Of a stretch of DNA of 43,259 bases, positions 19,416 to 29,162 are shown in pieces. The DNA comes from Actinomycetota bacterium (GTDB lineage: Bacteria > Actinomycetota > Coriobacteriia > Anaerosomatales > JAUXNU01), in assembly GCA_030682655.1 (NCBI GenBank), contig JAUXNU010000028.1, forward strand, positions 1 to 43,259, written 5' to 3'. The notes beneath the pieces are model-generated. The model saw only the letters and a list, made by a program, of their open reading frames with translations, ran no database searches and was not told the origin of the DNA. Every line of letters begins with the position of its first letter. Position 1 is the stretch's first letter. Position numbers and translations under genes: made by a program.

Positions 19416-20195
19416 GTGGGGGGCAAGACGATCGCTATCACAGTGTCCTACGACGGTGCCCGCTTCGCCGGCTTCGCCCGGCAGCCCGGCCTCGATACGG
19501 TGCAGGGACGTATCGAGACCGCGTTGCGCACGGTTCTGCGCTGCGACATCGAGATTGTCGGTGCCGGGCGGACCGACGCCGGCGTGCATGCCTTGGGCCA
19601 GGTCGTGAGTTTCGATGTGCCATCGGATCACGAGGTAGACACGCACGCGTTGGCTCGTTCGCTGAACGCCTTGGCCGGACCAGATGTCGTCGTGCGCGAG
19701 GTTCGCGAGGCAGATCCCGGGTTTTCCGCCCGCTTCGATGCAGTGTCTCGTGAGTATCGCTACCGTATTGTGCCCGGTCCCGTGCCCCCGCTCTTTCTGC
19801 GGGACCTCGCCTGGTGGCCGAAGGTGCCCCTCGAGCTTCGTGCGATGCGGCGGGCGGCCGACGCGCTGGTGGGCGAGCACGACTTCCGATCCTTCTGCGC
19901 TACCGAGAGCGCCGAAGGCAAGCGCACCGTGCGCCACGTCGAGCTTGTCGAAGTACTACCCGCCGAGGAGCTTGGCGAGCACTGCGTTGTCGTCCGTGTA
20001 GTAGGCAACGCGTTCCTGCACTCAATGGTTCGGGTGATGGTGGGCACGCTGGTCGAGGTTGGCGCCGGCCGCAGTGAGGAGGGGTGGGTAGCCGAAGTGC
20101 TCTCGGCGCGAGACCGCGTTGCCGCCGGTCCGACCGCCCCCGCTCACGGTTTGACGCTTTGGCACGTGGACTATCCTGATGAGGTCTGGCTGTAG
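19416..20195 (+). CDS. truA: tRNA pseudouridine(38-40) synthase
   Basis: TruA isomerises uridines 38-40 in the tRNA anticodon arm. The 259-residue product has the catalytic motif GAGRTDAGVHALGQ with D54 as the nucleophile, and the later FRSFCATES and NAFLHSMVR blocks. GTG start with GGGAGGGA just upstream. Location between ecfT and rplM-rpsI is the common Gram-positive order. Confidence 0.95.
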   Translation: MGGKTIAITVSYDGARFAGFARQPGLDTVQGRIETALRTVLRCDIEIVGAGRTDAGVHALGQVVSFDVPSDHEVDTHALARSLNALAGPDVVVREVREADPGFSARFDAVSREYRYRIVPGPVPPLFLRDLAWWPKVPLELRAMRRAADALVGEHDFRSFCATESAEGKRTVRHVELVEVLPAEELGEHCVVVRVVGNAFLHSMVRVMVGTLVEVGAGRSEEGWVAEVLSARDRVAAGPTAPAHGLTLWHVDYPDEVWL

Positions 20196-20226
20196 TCGGA
20201 GTGAGTCGTAGCCGTTTCTTTGGCTG

Positions 20227-20250
20227 GGTGGATACGCCCGGTGGCGTGTT
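20227..20250 (+). repeat. Repeated hairpin motif, rplM upstream copy
   Basis: Core ATACGCC (20232-20238), loop CGGT, GGCGTGT (20243-20249), a 7-bp stem with one T-G wobble. It nearly repeats the element at 13844 ahead of rpmJ. Here it lies 32 nt after truA and ahead of the predicted rplM promoter, so it could be the end of the truA transcript or a DNA site rather than rplM leader RNA. Confidence 0.6.
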
Positions 20251-20254
20251 AGTG

Positions 20255-20283
20255 TTGACGCGTGGTGGGGCGGTGGCTAAAGT
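20255..20283 (+). promoter_or_regulatory. Predicted promoter of rplM-rpsI
   Basis: TTGACG (20255-20260, 5 of 6 -35 matches), a 17-nt spacer, then TAAAGT (20278-20283, 4 of 6 -10 matches). It falls in the 156-nt truA-rplM gap, about 70 nt ahead of the rplM start, and fits independent transcription of the L13-S9 pair. Confidence 0.55.
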
Positions 20284-20351
20284 ATAAGGGTTCGTTTCAA
20301 GGCCCCGTGAAGCCTTCTGCGAACACCCAGTTTCTGCTGTTTGGAGGACCA

Positions 20352-20786
20352 TTGAAGACGTACTATGCCAAGGCCGGTGAAGTCGAGCGCGAGTGGCTGC
20401 TCGTCGACGCTACCGACATGGTGCTGGGTCGGCTCGCGAGCGAGATCGCCCAGATCCTGAAGGGGAAGCGCAAGCCGCAGTACACGCCCCACATCGATGT
20501 GGGCGATTTCGTCGTTGTGATCAATGCAGAGAAGGTCCGGCTCACAGGAAACAAGATGGATGACAAGATCGTCTACCGTCATTCCGGTTTCCCGGGTGGC
20601 CTCAAGGAAGTCCCGATTTCCGTCATGCTCGAGAAGCACCCCGAGCGGGTCATCGAGAAGGCAGTCAAGGGCATGCTTCCCAAGAACACACTGGGACGTG
20701 CGATGGGCAAGAAGCTGAAGGTCTATGCCGGGCCCAATCACCGCAACGCCGCCCAGAAGCCCCGTCAGATCACCCTGGAGGGTTAG
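20352..20786 (+). CDS. rplM: 50S ribosomal protein L13
   Basis: L13 is an early assembly protein of the large subunit. The 144-residue product starts with TTG as [20 protein letters not shown], and has the conserved [15 protein letters not shown] and HRPE-like [19 protein letters not shown] blocks. A TTGGAGGA site lies 6-8 nt upstream. A longer reading from 20262 would cover the promoter region and is rejected. 3 nt before rpsI. Confidence 0.96.
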   Translation: MKTYYAKAGEVEREWLLVDATDMVLGRLASEIAQILKGKRKPQYTPHIDVGDFVVVINAEKVRLTGNKMDDKIVYRHSGFPGGLKEVPISVMLEKHPERVIEKAVKGMLPKNTLGRAMGKKLKVYAGPNHRNAAQKPRQITLEG

Positions 20787-20789
20787 CGC

Positions 20790-21188
20790 ATGGCAGAGAA
20801 CAAGGCGATCTACCACGGCACGGGACGCCGCAAGACGTCCGTTGCCCGCGTGCGCATCATGCCGGGCGAAGGAACGATCACCATCAACAGCCGTTCGGCT
20901 GCGGACTACTTCGGCCGCGAGGCTCTCGTCAACTACGTCGAGCAGCCCTTCAGGGTCACAGAGACTTCCGGTCGTTTTGACGTTATCGCGAAAATCCACG
21001 GCGGCGGCGTTTCCGGACAGGCCGGAGCGCTGCGTCACGGCATCGCGCGTGCACTTCTTGACGCCGGAGACGAGTATCGCGGCGAGCTCAAGAAGGCCGG
21101 CCTGCTGCGCCGCGACCCGCGTATGGTCGAGCGCAAGAAGTACGGCCTGAAGAAGGCCCGCAAGCGCCCGCAGTTCTCCAAGCGCTAG
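20790..21188 (+). CDS. rpsI: 30S ribosomal protein S9
   Basis: S9 reaches the P-site tRNA with its C-terminal tail. The 132-residue product has the [14 protein letters not shown] start and the final basic tail [12 protein letters not shown], both diagnostic. It forms a two-gene unit with rplM and is followed by a strong hairpin. Confidence 0.97.
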   Translation: MAENKAIYHGTGRRKTSVARVRIMPGEGTITINSRSAADYFGREALVNYVEQPFRVTETSGRFDVIAKIHGGGVSGQAGALRHGIARALLDAGDEYRGELKKAGLLRRDPRMVERKKYGLKKARKRPQFSKR

Positions 21189-21213
21189 TACCTGCGGGGA
21201 CCAGGAAACCGCC

Positions 21214-21238
21214 AAGGCCCGCCCTCGCGGCGGGCCTT
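21214..21238 (+). terminator. Terminator hairpin after rpsI
   Basis: AAGGCCCGCC (21214-21223) and GGCGGGCCTT (21229-21238) form a perfect 10-bp stem with a 5-nt loop, 25 nt after the rpsI stop. The following bases (GTGCATT) are only weakly T-rich, so termination may be partial and glmM could be reached by read-through. Confidence 0.75.
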
Positions 21239-21264
21239 GTGCATTGACAGGGGGTCACACGTCC

Positions 21265-22599
21265 ATGACGCGCATGTTCGGAACGGACGGGGTGCGTGGT
21301 GTCGCAAATGCGGACTTGACGCCGGAGCTGGTGTTCCGGCTCGGTGAAGCCGCAGGACACTTCCTTGGCGAGAAAGGGCGCGGCAAGATCGTCGTCGGCA
21401 GGGATACCCGCCGAAGCGGCGACATGCTCGAGGCGGCGCTGGTGGCCGGAATCTGCTCGGGAGGGGCTGACGCGCTGGTGTGCGGGATCGTTCCGACTCC
21501 GGCGGTGGCTCTGATGACGCGCACGCTGGAGGCGGACGGGGGCGTTGTGATCAGCGCGTCTCACAACCCCGCGGAGCACAACGGGATCAAGCTCTTCTCG
21601 CGAGAGGGTTTCAAGCTTCCCGACGAGCTTGAGGACGAGATCGAGAGCTTCGTGCTGGCAGAGCGCCTGTGGGAGCGGCCCATCGGCGGTTCCGTTGGCC
21701 GTGTGCGCGCAATCGAAGATGCGGTTCGGCGCTACATCGCGCATGCCGTCGAGACGGTCGACAGCGACCTCGAAGGACTCACGATAGCGGTGGACTGTGG
21801 TCACGGCGCCGCCGCCGTCGCGACCGTTCCAGCACTCAAGGAGTTGGGGGCGAGGGTTATCGCGACCAACTGCGACTGGGACGGAACCGACATCAACAAA
21901 GGATGCGGCTCGACGCACCTCGGTCCGCTGCAGGAGCTCGTTGCGAGCCACGAGGTCGACCTGGGAATCGCCCACGACGGCGACGCCGACCGCGTGCTCG
22001 CTGTCGACGAGACCGGCAGGGAAGCCGACGGCGACGTGATCATGGCGATCTGTGCGGCTCACATGAAGGACGAAGGCACGCTCGCGAACGACACTGTGGT
22101 CAGCACGGTGATGTGCAACCTCGGCTTCGAAGTGGCCATGCGTGAGCGCGGAATCAACGTCATCAAGACGAAGGTGGGCGACCGCTACGTGCTCGAGCAG
22201 ATGCAGACTTCCGGCGCGGTCCTTGGCGGGGAGCAGTCCGGGCACATCATCTTCATGGAGCACAACACCACAGGCGACGGCTTGGTGACCGCTCTGCAGC
22301 TTGCGTCCATCATGCGCGAGCAGGCTCTTCCGCTTTCCGAGCTGCGCGGGGTCATGCGTCGCTTCCCCCAGGTGCTGGTGAACGTTCCGGTGAGGGACAA
22401 GAACCTGCTTGCGACCAGTGGGGCCGTCTCCAAGGCGGTGCACGACGCCGAGAGCGAGCTGGGCTTGGCGGGGCGCGTGCTCGTGCGCGCATCGGGGACC
22501 GAACCGCTCGTGCGTGTGATGGCGGAAGCCGAGGACGAGGCGACCGCCGAAGCGGTGGTTCAGCGCATTGTCGATGTGGTGCAGGCGGAGCTGACCTAG
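21265..22599 (+). CDS. glmM: Phosphoglucosamine mutase
   Basis: GlmM converts glucosamine-6-phosphate to glucosamine-1-phosphate on the route to UDP-GlcNAc. The 444-residue product has the expected FGTDGVRG start, the active-site ISASHNP with phosphoserine S99, the metal-binding DGDADR motif and the C-terminal RASGTEPLVRVM phosphate loop. The ATG at 21265 has a G-rich site (CAGGGGG) about 10 nt upstream; an alternative TTG at 21244 would add seven atypical residues. It lies directly before the glmS unit, linking consecutive enzymes. Confidence 0.96.
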   Translation: MTRMFGTDGVRGVANADLTPELVFRLGEAAGHFLGEKGRGKIVVGRDTRRSGDMLEAALVAGICSGGADALVCGIVPTPAVALMTRTLEADGGVVISASHNPAEHNGIKLFSREGFKLPDELEDEIESFVLAERLWERPIGGSVGRVRAIEDAVRRYIAHAVETVDSDLEGLTIAVDCGHGAAAVATVPALKELGARVIATNCDWDGTDINKGCGSTHLGPLQELVASHEVDLGIAHDGDADRVLAVDETGREADGDVIMAICAAHMKDEGTLANDTVVSTVMCNLGFEVAMRERGINVIKTKVGDRYVLEQMQTSGAVLGGEQSGHIIFMEHNTTGDGLVTALQLASIMREQALPLSELRGVMRRFPQVLVNVPVRDKNLLATSGAVSKAVHDAESELGLAGRVLVRASGTEPLVRVMAEAEDEATAEAVVQRIVDVVQAELT

Positions 22600-22660
22600 C
22601 GCTATCTGGGCCACAATCACTCGTGAAGTCCGGCGGCCGCCTCAAGGACCTCTCCTTGGC

Positions 22661-22669
22661 TGGTATAAT
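22661..22669 (+). promoter_or_regulatory. Extended -10 promoter of the glmS leader
   Basis: TGGTATAAT contains a perfect TATAAT (22664-22669) preceded by a TG dinucleotide one base upstream, the extended -10 form. No good -35 box is seen 16-18 nt upstream. A start near 22676 would give a leader of about 330 nt containing the whole ribozyme. Confidence 0.6.
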
Positions 22670-22737
22670 CTGCGCCAACAGGCGAGCGCACTGGCCGACG
22701 GCGGAAGGAGATGCCCGGGGAGCTGGCTGCTTCACAA

Positions 22738-22880
22738 AGCGCCAGGACTGGCGGTGCGCGCGTCAGTCGACGAGGAGAGAGTCTATCGAACGGTTCGGCG
22801 GATGGCTCTCCGGCTCGACCGGAGTCGTGACGGTACCGACAAAACCCGCGGGCGACTGCGGAGACAAAGCGGTATCGGAC
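22738..22880 (+). ncRNA. glmS self-cleaving ribozyme-riboswitch
   Basis: This leader matches the conserved glmS ribozyme core. Cleavage is expected between A22738 and G22739, at AGCGCC. P1 is ACTGGCG (22747-22753) with CGTCAGT (22761-22767). Then come core CGACGAGG (22768-22775), P2 arms GGAGAG (22774-22779) and CTCTCC (22806-22811), conserved TATCGAA and TCGGCGG, P3 GGCTC/GAGTC, P4 GGTACCG (22832-22838) with CGGTATC (22870-22876), and a small CCGC/GCGG stem, between which ACAAAACC and GGGCGACT are retained. In known members glucosamine-6-phosphate acts as a cofactor for cleavage and the mRNA is then degraded. It lies upstream of glmS, as expected. Confidence 0.95.
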
Positions 22881-23008
22881 CGGTATCCCCCTTCATGCGG
22901 GGCCTCATGTGCCCCACGCACGGCGGTCGTTTTTGCCGTACGACATCGAACAGCTTGTGCCCGGCGCGCGTCTCGCGCGTCTGATGACTGAAAGGTATCG
23001 GACAGACA

Positions 23009-24835
<1,827 letters not shown>

Positions 24836-24837
24836 CC

Positions 24838-25365
24838 ATGTCCATCCGGGGCCTCGGCGTAGACATCGTGGAGATCGATCGGATGCGGGACGCGTTGCGT
24901 CGGCATCCGCAGATGAGAGAGCGCCTGTTCTCCGAGGACGAATGCGCGTACTGCGACAAGCGCAACAAGCCCGAGATCCACTACGCGATGCGTTTTGCCG
25001 CCAAGGAGGCGGTCCTCAAAGCCCTGGGCACCGGCTTCGCAGGCATGCGCTTTCGTGACGTGGAGGTCTCTCGCGATGACTCCGGACGTCCGGTTCCTGT
25101 TCTGCTGGGACGGGCGGCTGAGGTCGCCGAGGAGCGCGGCGTCATAGAGATGCATCTCTCGCTCAGCTTCACGCATTCCACCGCTGTGGCGTCGGCCGTC
25201 GCTATCACGGCCGATCACCGTCTCAAGCCCCGGGAGATTCCGCTCGACCCGATGGCGGAGATTGCGGCATCCTTCAAGGAAGCGCGGGCGATGCTCGACG
25301 AGATGGGCGCGGCCGGGTCGGGGGAAGACCCCGACGCGGAACAGGAGCCAACCGAGGGGACTTGA
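24838..25365 (+). CDS. acpS: Holo-[acyl-carrier-protein] synthase with C-terminal extension
   Basis: AcpS transfers 4'-phosphopantetheine from CoA to acyl carrier protein. The product shows the GVDIVEIDRM motif with metal ligand D9 and the FAAKEAVLKALGTG motif with E57. It has 175 residues, about 50 more than usual; the extra C-terminal part (from about residue 126) is acidic and low complexity towards the end, with no recognised domain. ATG is 2 nt after the glmS stop. The next gene, nnr, follows after 4 nt; acpS-nnr adjacency is common. Confidence 0.93.
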   Translation: MSIRGLGVDIVEIDRMRDALRRHPQMRERLFSEDECAYCDKRNKPEIHYAMRFAAKEAVLKALGTGFAGMRFRDVEVSRDDSGRPVPVLLGRAAEVAEERGVIEMHLSLSFTHSTAVASAVAITADHRLKPREIPLDPMAEIAASFKEARAMLDEMGAAGSGEDPDAEQEPTEGT

Positions 25366-25369
25366 GACC

Positions 25370-26902
25370 GTGATCTATGCACTTACCGAGTCGGCCGCCA
25401 GACGTGCTGAGGAGCGCGCCGTCGCCGAGGTCGGATTGATACTCGAAGATCTCATGCGACGTGCGGGTGCGGCGGTCGCCCGGGAGATTGAAACGCGCGT
25501 CCCGTACGGCGCGATCGCGATTCTTGCGGGTATGGGCAACAACGGCGGAGACGGATGGGTGGCAGCCCGCGAGCTTGCAGCCCGGAATCGGCCGACTCGG
25601 GTCTTCACACGCATGGCTCCCGAAGCACTCGAAGGACTCCCCGCAATCATGGCAGCCGAGGCGACTGCAGGTGGTGTCGCGGTGAGCGTGGTCGGCGACG
25701 AGGAGATGGAAGCCGACGCGCTCGTGGGCTATGCGGTGATCGTGGACGCGATGTTCGGCATAGGACTCACCGGTTCGCCGCGCCAACCCTACGCGTCTTG
25801 GATCGATGCGACGAATGCGTCTGGCGCTTCTGTCATCGCCGTTGACATCCCCTCCGGTGTCGAGGCGGATTCCGGCCGCGCCGACGCACATTGCGTGCAA
25901 GCAGATATCACCGTCACGTTCTCCTCCCCGAAGGTCGGCCTGCTGGTGCACCCCGGCGCGGAGCATGCGGGAGACGTGCGCGTAGCCGATATCGGAATAC
26001 CATGGGAACTCCTTGGCGAAGCTGGAGATCTCGAGCTGTGGGGCATGGACGACTACCGCTCACTCATGCCCTGCCCGCAGACGGACACTCACAAGAACGA
26101 GCTTGGCCGCGTGCTGATCGTCGCGGGCTCGGGGGCGTTTCCAGGCGCTGCTGCGCTGGCGGCGATGGGCGCGCAGCGCATGGGGGCCGGCTATGTGACC
26201 CTGGCGGTCCCGGAGTCCGTCGCCCACATCATGCAGACGAAGCTCTCCTCGGCAGTCGTGGTCGGTCTGCCCGAGAACCCCTCGCGCACGCTCGCGTCGC
26301 GGGTGACCGAGGAGGTCCTCGACATGGCCAAGGAGTACGACGCGGTCGTGCTCGGCCCCGGTCTCACGGTAGCCCACGGGGCCGTGCTCGTGGCCCGCAA
26401 CCTCGTGAACGAGCTGCAGTTGCCGCTGGTGGTCGATGCTGATGGCCTCAATGCGCTTGTCTACGCGACCGATGCGCTGACCGCCCGCTCTTCGCCTACA
26501 GTGATCACACCGCACCCGGGCGAAGCGGCGCGTCTGCTGGGAATGACGCCGGCTCAGGTTCAGTGGGATAGACTGGGTGCGGGCGCGCGTCTGACGGGCT
26601 CGCGCTGCGCGTGCGTGCTCAAGGGCGCGCGAACGATCGTGAGCGGGGCCGGAAGGCAGATCGTCACGATGGCCGGTGGGCCGGCGCTTGCTACGGCCGG
26701 CACGGGTGACGTGCTTGCGGGCATGATCGGAGCGTTGCTCGCGCAGGGACTCGAGCCCCTTGAGGCCGGGGCTCTCGGCGCATACCTGCATGGACGAGCC
26801 GGTGACCATGCCGCGAACATTCTCGGAGCACCGTGCGTGATCGCCGAGGACGTGCCGGCGTATCTGCCGCTCGCGGTGAAGGAGCTCGTCGGCGAGGAGT
26901 AG
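25370..26902 (+). CDS. nnr: Bifunctional NAD(P)HX epimerase / ADP-dependent dehydratase
   Basis: Repairs hydrated NADH and NADPH. The N-terminal YjeF-type epimerase domain has GMGNNGGDGWVAAREL; the C-terminal ribokinase-like dehydratase domain has GRVLIVAGSGAFPGAAALA, LGPGL, VDADGLNAL, TPHPGEAARLLG and ATAGTGDVLAGMIGALL. Length 510 residues, normal for the two-domain form. The GTG at 25370 is chosen because GAGGGG lies 10 nt upstream; an earlier reading from 25262 would overlap acpS by over 100 nt. Confidence 0.94.
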   Translation: MIYALTESAARRAEERAVAEVGLILEDLMRRAGAAVAREIETRVPYGAIAILAGMGNNGGDGWVAARELAARNRPTRVFTRMAPEALEGLPAIMAAEATAGGVAVSVVGDEEMEADALVGYAVIVDAMFGIGLTGSPRQPYASWIDATNASGASVIAVDIPSGVEADSGRADAHCVQADITVTFSSPKVGLLVHPGAEHAGDVRVADIGIPWELLGEAGDLELWGMDDYRSLMPCPQTDTHKNELGRVLIVAGSGAFPGAAALAAMGAQRMGAGYVTLAVPESVAHIMQTKLSSAVVVGLPENPSRTLASRVTEEVLDMAKEYDAVVLGPGLTVAHGAVLVARNLVNELQLPLVVDADGLNALVYATDALTARSSPTVITPHPGEAARLLGMTPAQVQWDRLGAGARLTGSRCACVLKGARTIVSGAGRQIVTMAGGPALATAGTGDVLAGMIGALLAQGLEPLEAGALGAYLHGRAGDHAANILGAPCVIAEDVPAYLPLAVKELVGEE

Positions 26903-26963
26903 GGTACTCCAGCGGGTATGACATACGACAGGACAGCGCTCGTGACAGGGCATGGAGGAGAAC

Positions 26964-27425
26964 ATGGCTGATCTGAAGGTGCGCGACATCATGACGCCCG
27001 ACCCCGTGACCATCACCCCGGACATGACGGTGACGGATGTCGCAAGACTCATGGTGGAGAAGCGTATCGGCGCCCTGCCGGTCGTCGAAGACGGCGCGCT
27101 CATCGGCATCGTGACCGAAGGCGATCTCATCATGCAGGACGTACGGCTGGAGTTCCCGACCTACATCCACCTGCTTGATGGGTTCATCATGTATCCGCCG
27201 GCCACTGCGCGCTTCGAACGCGAACTCAAGAAGGCGGTCGCGGCCGACGTCCGCGCTGTCATGACTACCGATCCCCTTACAGTGCAGGCCGAGGCACCCG
27301 TGGAGGACGCTGCCACGCTGCTCGTAGATCGCGACGTGAGCCGGCTGCCGGTGCTCGACGGGGACAAGCTCGTGGGTATCATCAGCAAGTCGGACGTGGT
27401 TCGCTCGCTTCTGGTGCAGGAGTAG
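26964..27425 (+). CDS. Tandem CBS-domain protein
   Basis: A small cytoplasmic protein (153 residues) made of two CBS modules, approximately residues 1-60 and 92-153, each with the typical VRDIMTPDPVTI or VRAVMTTDPLTV opening and a later LPVVEDG or LPVLDGD turn. Such pairs usually bind adenosine nucleotides and sense energy state; no catalytic domain is attached and the target is unknown. Start at the ATG 26964, 5 nt after GGAGG; an ATG at 26952 is within that site. It lies between nnr and alr (7 nt). Confidence 0.85.
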   Translation: MADLKVRDIMTPDPVTITPDMTVTDVARLMVEKRIGALPVVEDGALIGIVTEGDLIMQDVRLEFPTYIHLLDGFIMYPPATARFERELKKAVAADVRAVMTTDPLTVQAEAPVEDAATLLVDRDVSRLPVLDGDKLVGIISKSDVVRSLLVQE

Positions 27426-27432
27426 TCCTCCC

Positions 27433-28581
27433 ATGGACTATCGGCGCTACGCGCGTGTCGAGATCGACCTCGAGGCTGTTTCGCACAATGTGCGCGGACT
27501 GGGGGGGCTGACGCGTCCGGGCACGCTCTTCATGGCGGTCGTGAAGGCGGACGCCTACGGTCACGGAGTGATCCCGGTCGCACGGACGGTCCTCGCTTCC
27601 GGAGCCGATCGGCTCGCCGTCGCTACCGTCGAAGAAGCCGTCGAGCTTCGTGAAGCGGGCATCGCGTCGCCGTTGCACATCCTGTCCGAGCCACCCGCGT
27701 CCGCGGTCGATCTGGTCGTGGCGCACGATGTGGTGGCGACAGTCACCTCGCGTCCATTCGCTGTTGCGCTTGGACGCGCGGCCGCCTCAGCGGGCACCGA
27801 GGCGCGGTTCCACCTCAAGGTCGATACCGGCATGAACCGCATAGGCGTGCGTGCCGAGGAGGCTGCGGAGTTCGCCGCAGGACTCAAGGACTTCCCCGGC
27901 TTGTGCCACGAAGGTACTTTCACGCACTTCGCGACCGCTGACGTACCGGGCGACTGGGACTTCGAGCGACAGCTCGAGCGCTTCGCGATCGCGCTGGAGC
28001 AGATGCGGACAGACGGGGTCGATCCCGGCATCGTGCACAGTGCAAACAGCGCGGCCACGATTCTGCATCCCGAGACTCACATGGACATGGTCCGATGCGG
28101 CATAGCTCTCTACGGTTTGCATCCATCTCAGTCCACGTACGGACGGATCGATCTGCAACCGGCCATGTCCGTGAAGGCACAGGTCTCGTTCGTGAAGCAC
28201 GTCGGCATGGGCGAGGGCGTGAGCTACGGTGTGACATATCGCACTGCGGCGCCCGTCGCTATCGCTACCGTGCCCCTCGGGTACGCGGATGGGCTGCACC
28301 GTGCCGCATCGAACAAGCTCGAGGTGTTGATCAAGGGCGTGCGGTGCCCGCAGATCGGCCGTATCACGATGGACCAGGTGATGATAGAAGTCCCGCGTGA
28401 CCTCGGCGTAACCCCTGGTGAGGACGTCGTGATCGTTGGCGAGCAGGGTGGTGTCACGCTGACCATGGATGACTACGCGGTGCAGGCCGGGACCATCAAC
28501 TACGAGACAGCGTGTGCGTTCGGGATGCGCATGGGTCGCGCATACCGGCGGTCTCAGTCCGGCACGGTTTCCTCAGCATAG
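27433..28581 (+). CDS. alr: Alanine racemase
   Basis: PLP-dependent enzyme producing D-alanine for peptidoglycan. The 382-residue product has the PLP lysine K38 in VVKADAYGHG and the catalytic Tyr Y265 in VSYGVTY, plus the GRITMDQ segment. Length is normal. An overlapping CBS-gene context suggests co-transcription from glmS onwards. Ends the wall-precursor region; a 155-nt gap separates it from the ATPase operon. Confidence 0.96.
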   Translation: MDYRRYARVEIDLEAVSHNVRGLGGLTRPGTLFMAVVKADAYGHGVIPVARTVLASGADRLAVATVEEAVELREAGIASPLHILSEPPASAVDLVVAHDVVATVTSRPFAVALGRAAASAGTEARFHLKVDTGMNRIGVRAEEAAEFAAGLKDFPGLCHEGTFTHFATADVPGDWDFERQLERFAIALEQMRTDGVDPGIVHSANSAATILHPETHMDMVRCGIALYGLHPSQSTYGRIDLQPAMSVKAQVSFVKHVGMGEGVSYGVTYRTAAPVAIATVPLGYADGLHRAASNKLEVLIKGVRCPQIGRITMDQVMIEVPRDLGVTPGEDVVIVGEQGGVTLTMDDYAVQAGTINYETACAFGMRMGRAYRRSQSGTVSSA

Positions 28582-28655
28582 GCGGTTCTTCGTTTGCGCA
28601 CTTCGGGTAGCGAGAATCCATTCACACGAAATTGCAGGAAGCCTCTTCCGACCTG

Positions 28656-28684
28656 TCGAAAACTACCCTTAACGCACGTATATG
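28656..28684 (+). promoter_or_regulatory. Possible promoter of the V-type ATPase operon
   Basis: TCGAAA (28656-28661) and TATATG (28679-28684) each match the -35 and -10 consensus at 4 of 6 positions with a 17-nt spacer. The match is weak, but it is in the right gap and the -10 sits inside the inverted repeat at 28673-28693. Confidence 0.35.
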
Positions 28685-28693
28685 CTACGTGCG
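28673..28693. repeat. Perfect inverted repeat ahead of the ATPase operon (possible operator)
   Basis: CGCACGTA (28673-28680) and TACGTGCG (28686-28693) are perfect 8-bp arms with a 5-nt spacer TATGC, 44 nt before the first ATPase gene. The size and spacing fit a repressor or regulator dimer site, and it overlaps the possible -10 box. As RNA it could also form a hairpin, but no U-tract follows. Confidence 0.5.
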
Positions 28694-28736
28694 CTTGCAA
28701 TGATGCCCGAGGCCCGCATGACAGGGGGTTACAAAC

Positions 28737-29105
28737 GTGGACGAGAAGGTCCTCGAGGATATCCAGTTCCATCAGGAAACGCTCAGCCATGATGCCAACT
28801 CGCCGCTGCATCTGATTCGCGAGAAAGAGATGGCGATCTCTGGTCGTGTCCTGGCTGCCAAGAGCGAGGCTGAGAGTATCGTCGCTTCGGCACGCAAGAA
28901 GGCTGTCGAGATGACGTCCAAGGCGGAGGACGAAGCCGGTGTTCTGGCCGAGGAACACCGCGCAAAGGTTCTCGTCGAAGTAGAGGCAGAGATCGAGCAG
29001 ATCAAGGCTGACGCGGATGTCGAGATCGAGACAGTGAAGAAGAGTATCGCTGACCGCTCCGGCAGAGCGGTCACGTTTATCGTCAATAGTGTTACGGAAG
29101 TGTAG
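28737..29105 (+). CDS. ntpF: V/A-type ATPase peripheral stalk subunit (NtpF/AtpH, G-like)
   Basis: A 122-residue, strongly charged coiled-coil protein (about residues 25-105, rich in Glu, Lys and Ala, without Pro) at the head of the ATPase operon, as expected for the peripheral stalk subunit called F in Enterococcus (G or H elsewhere). It should pair with subunit E. GTG start with AGGGGG 8 nt upstream. Identification rests more on position and coiled-coil character than on motifs. Confidence 0.8.
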   Translation: MDEKVLEDIQFHQETLSHDANSPLHLIREKEMAISGRVLAAKSEAESIVASARKKAVEMTSKAEDEAGVLAEEHRAKVLVEVEAEIEQIKADADVEIETVKKSIADRSGRAVTFIVNSVTEV

Positions 29106-29162
29106 GGACGTCTGCTTTCTCAAACGGGGCCATAACAGAATGACCCGAGGGGGGTGTCGCGA

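Noticed and set aside
21088-22620. A 510-residue open frame on the minus strand
   Set aside because: It lies wholly opposite glmM and the end of rpsI, has no recognisable domain, and is what high-GC third-position bias produces opposite a real gene.
22623-22991. A 122-residue plus-strand open frame between glmM and glmS
   Set aside because: It runs through the promoter and the glmS ribozyme, has no good ribosome-binding site and a protein sequence without resemblance to any family.
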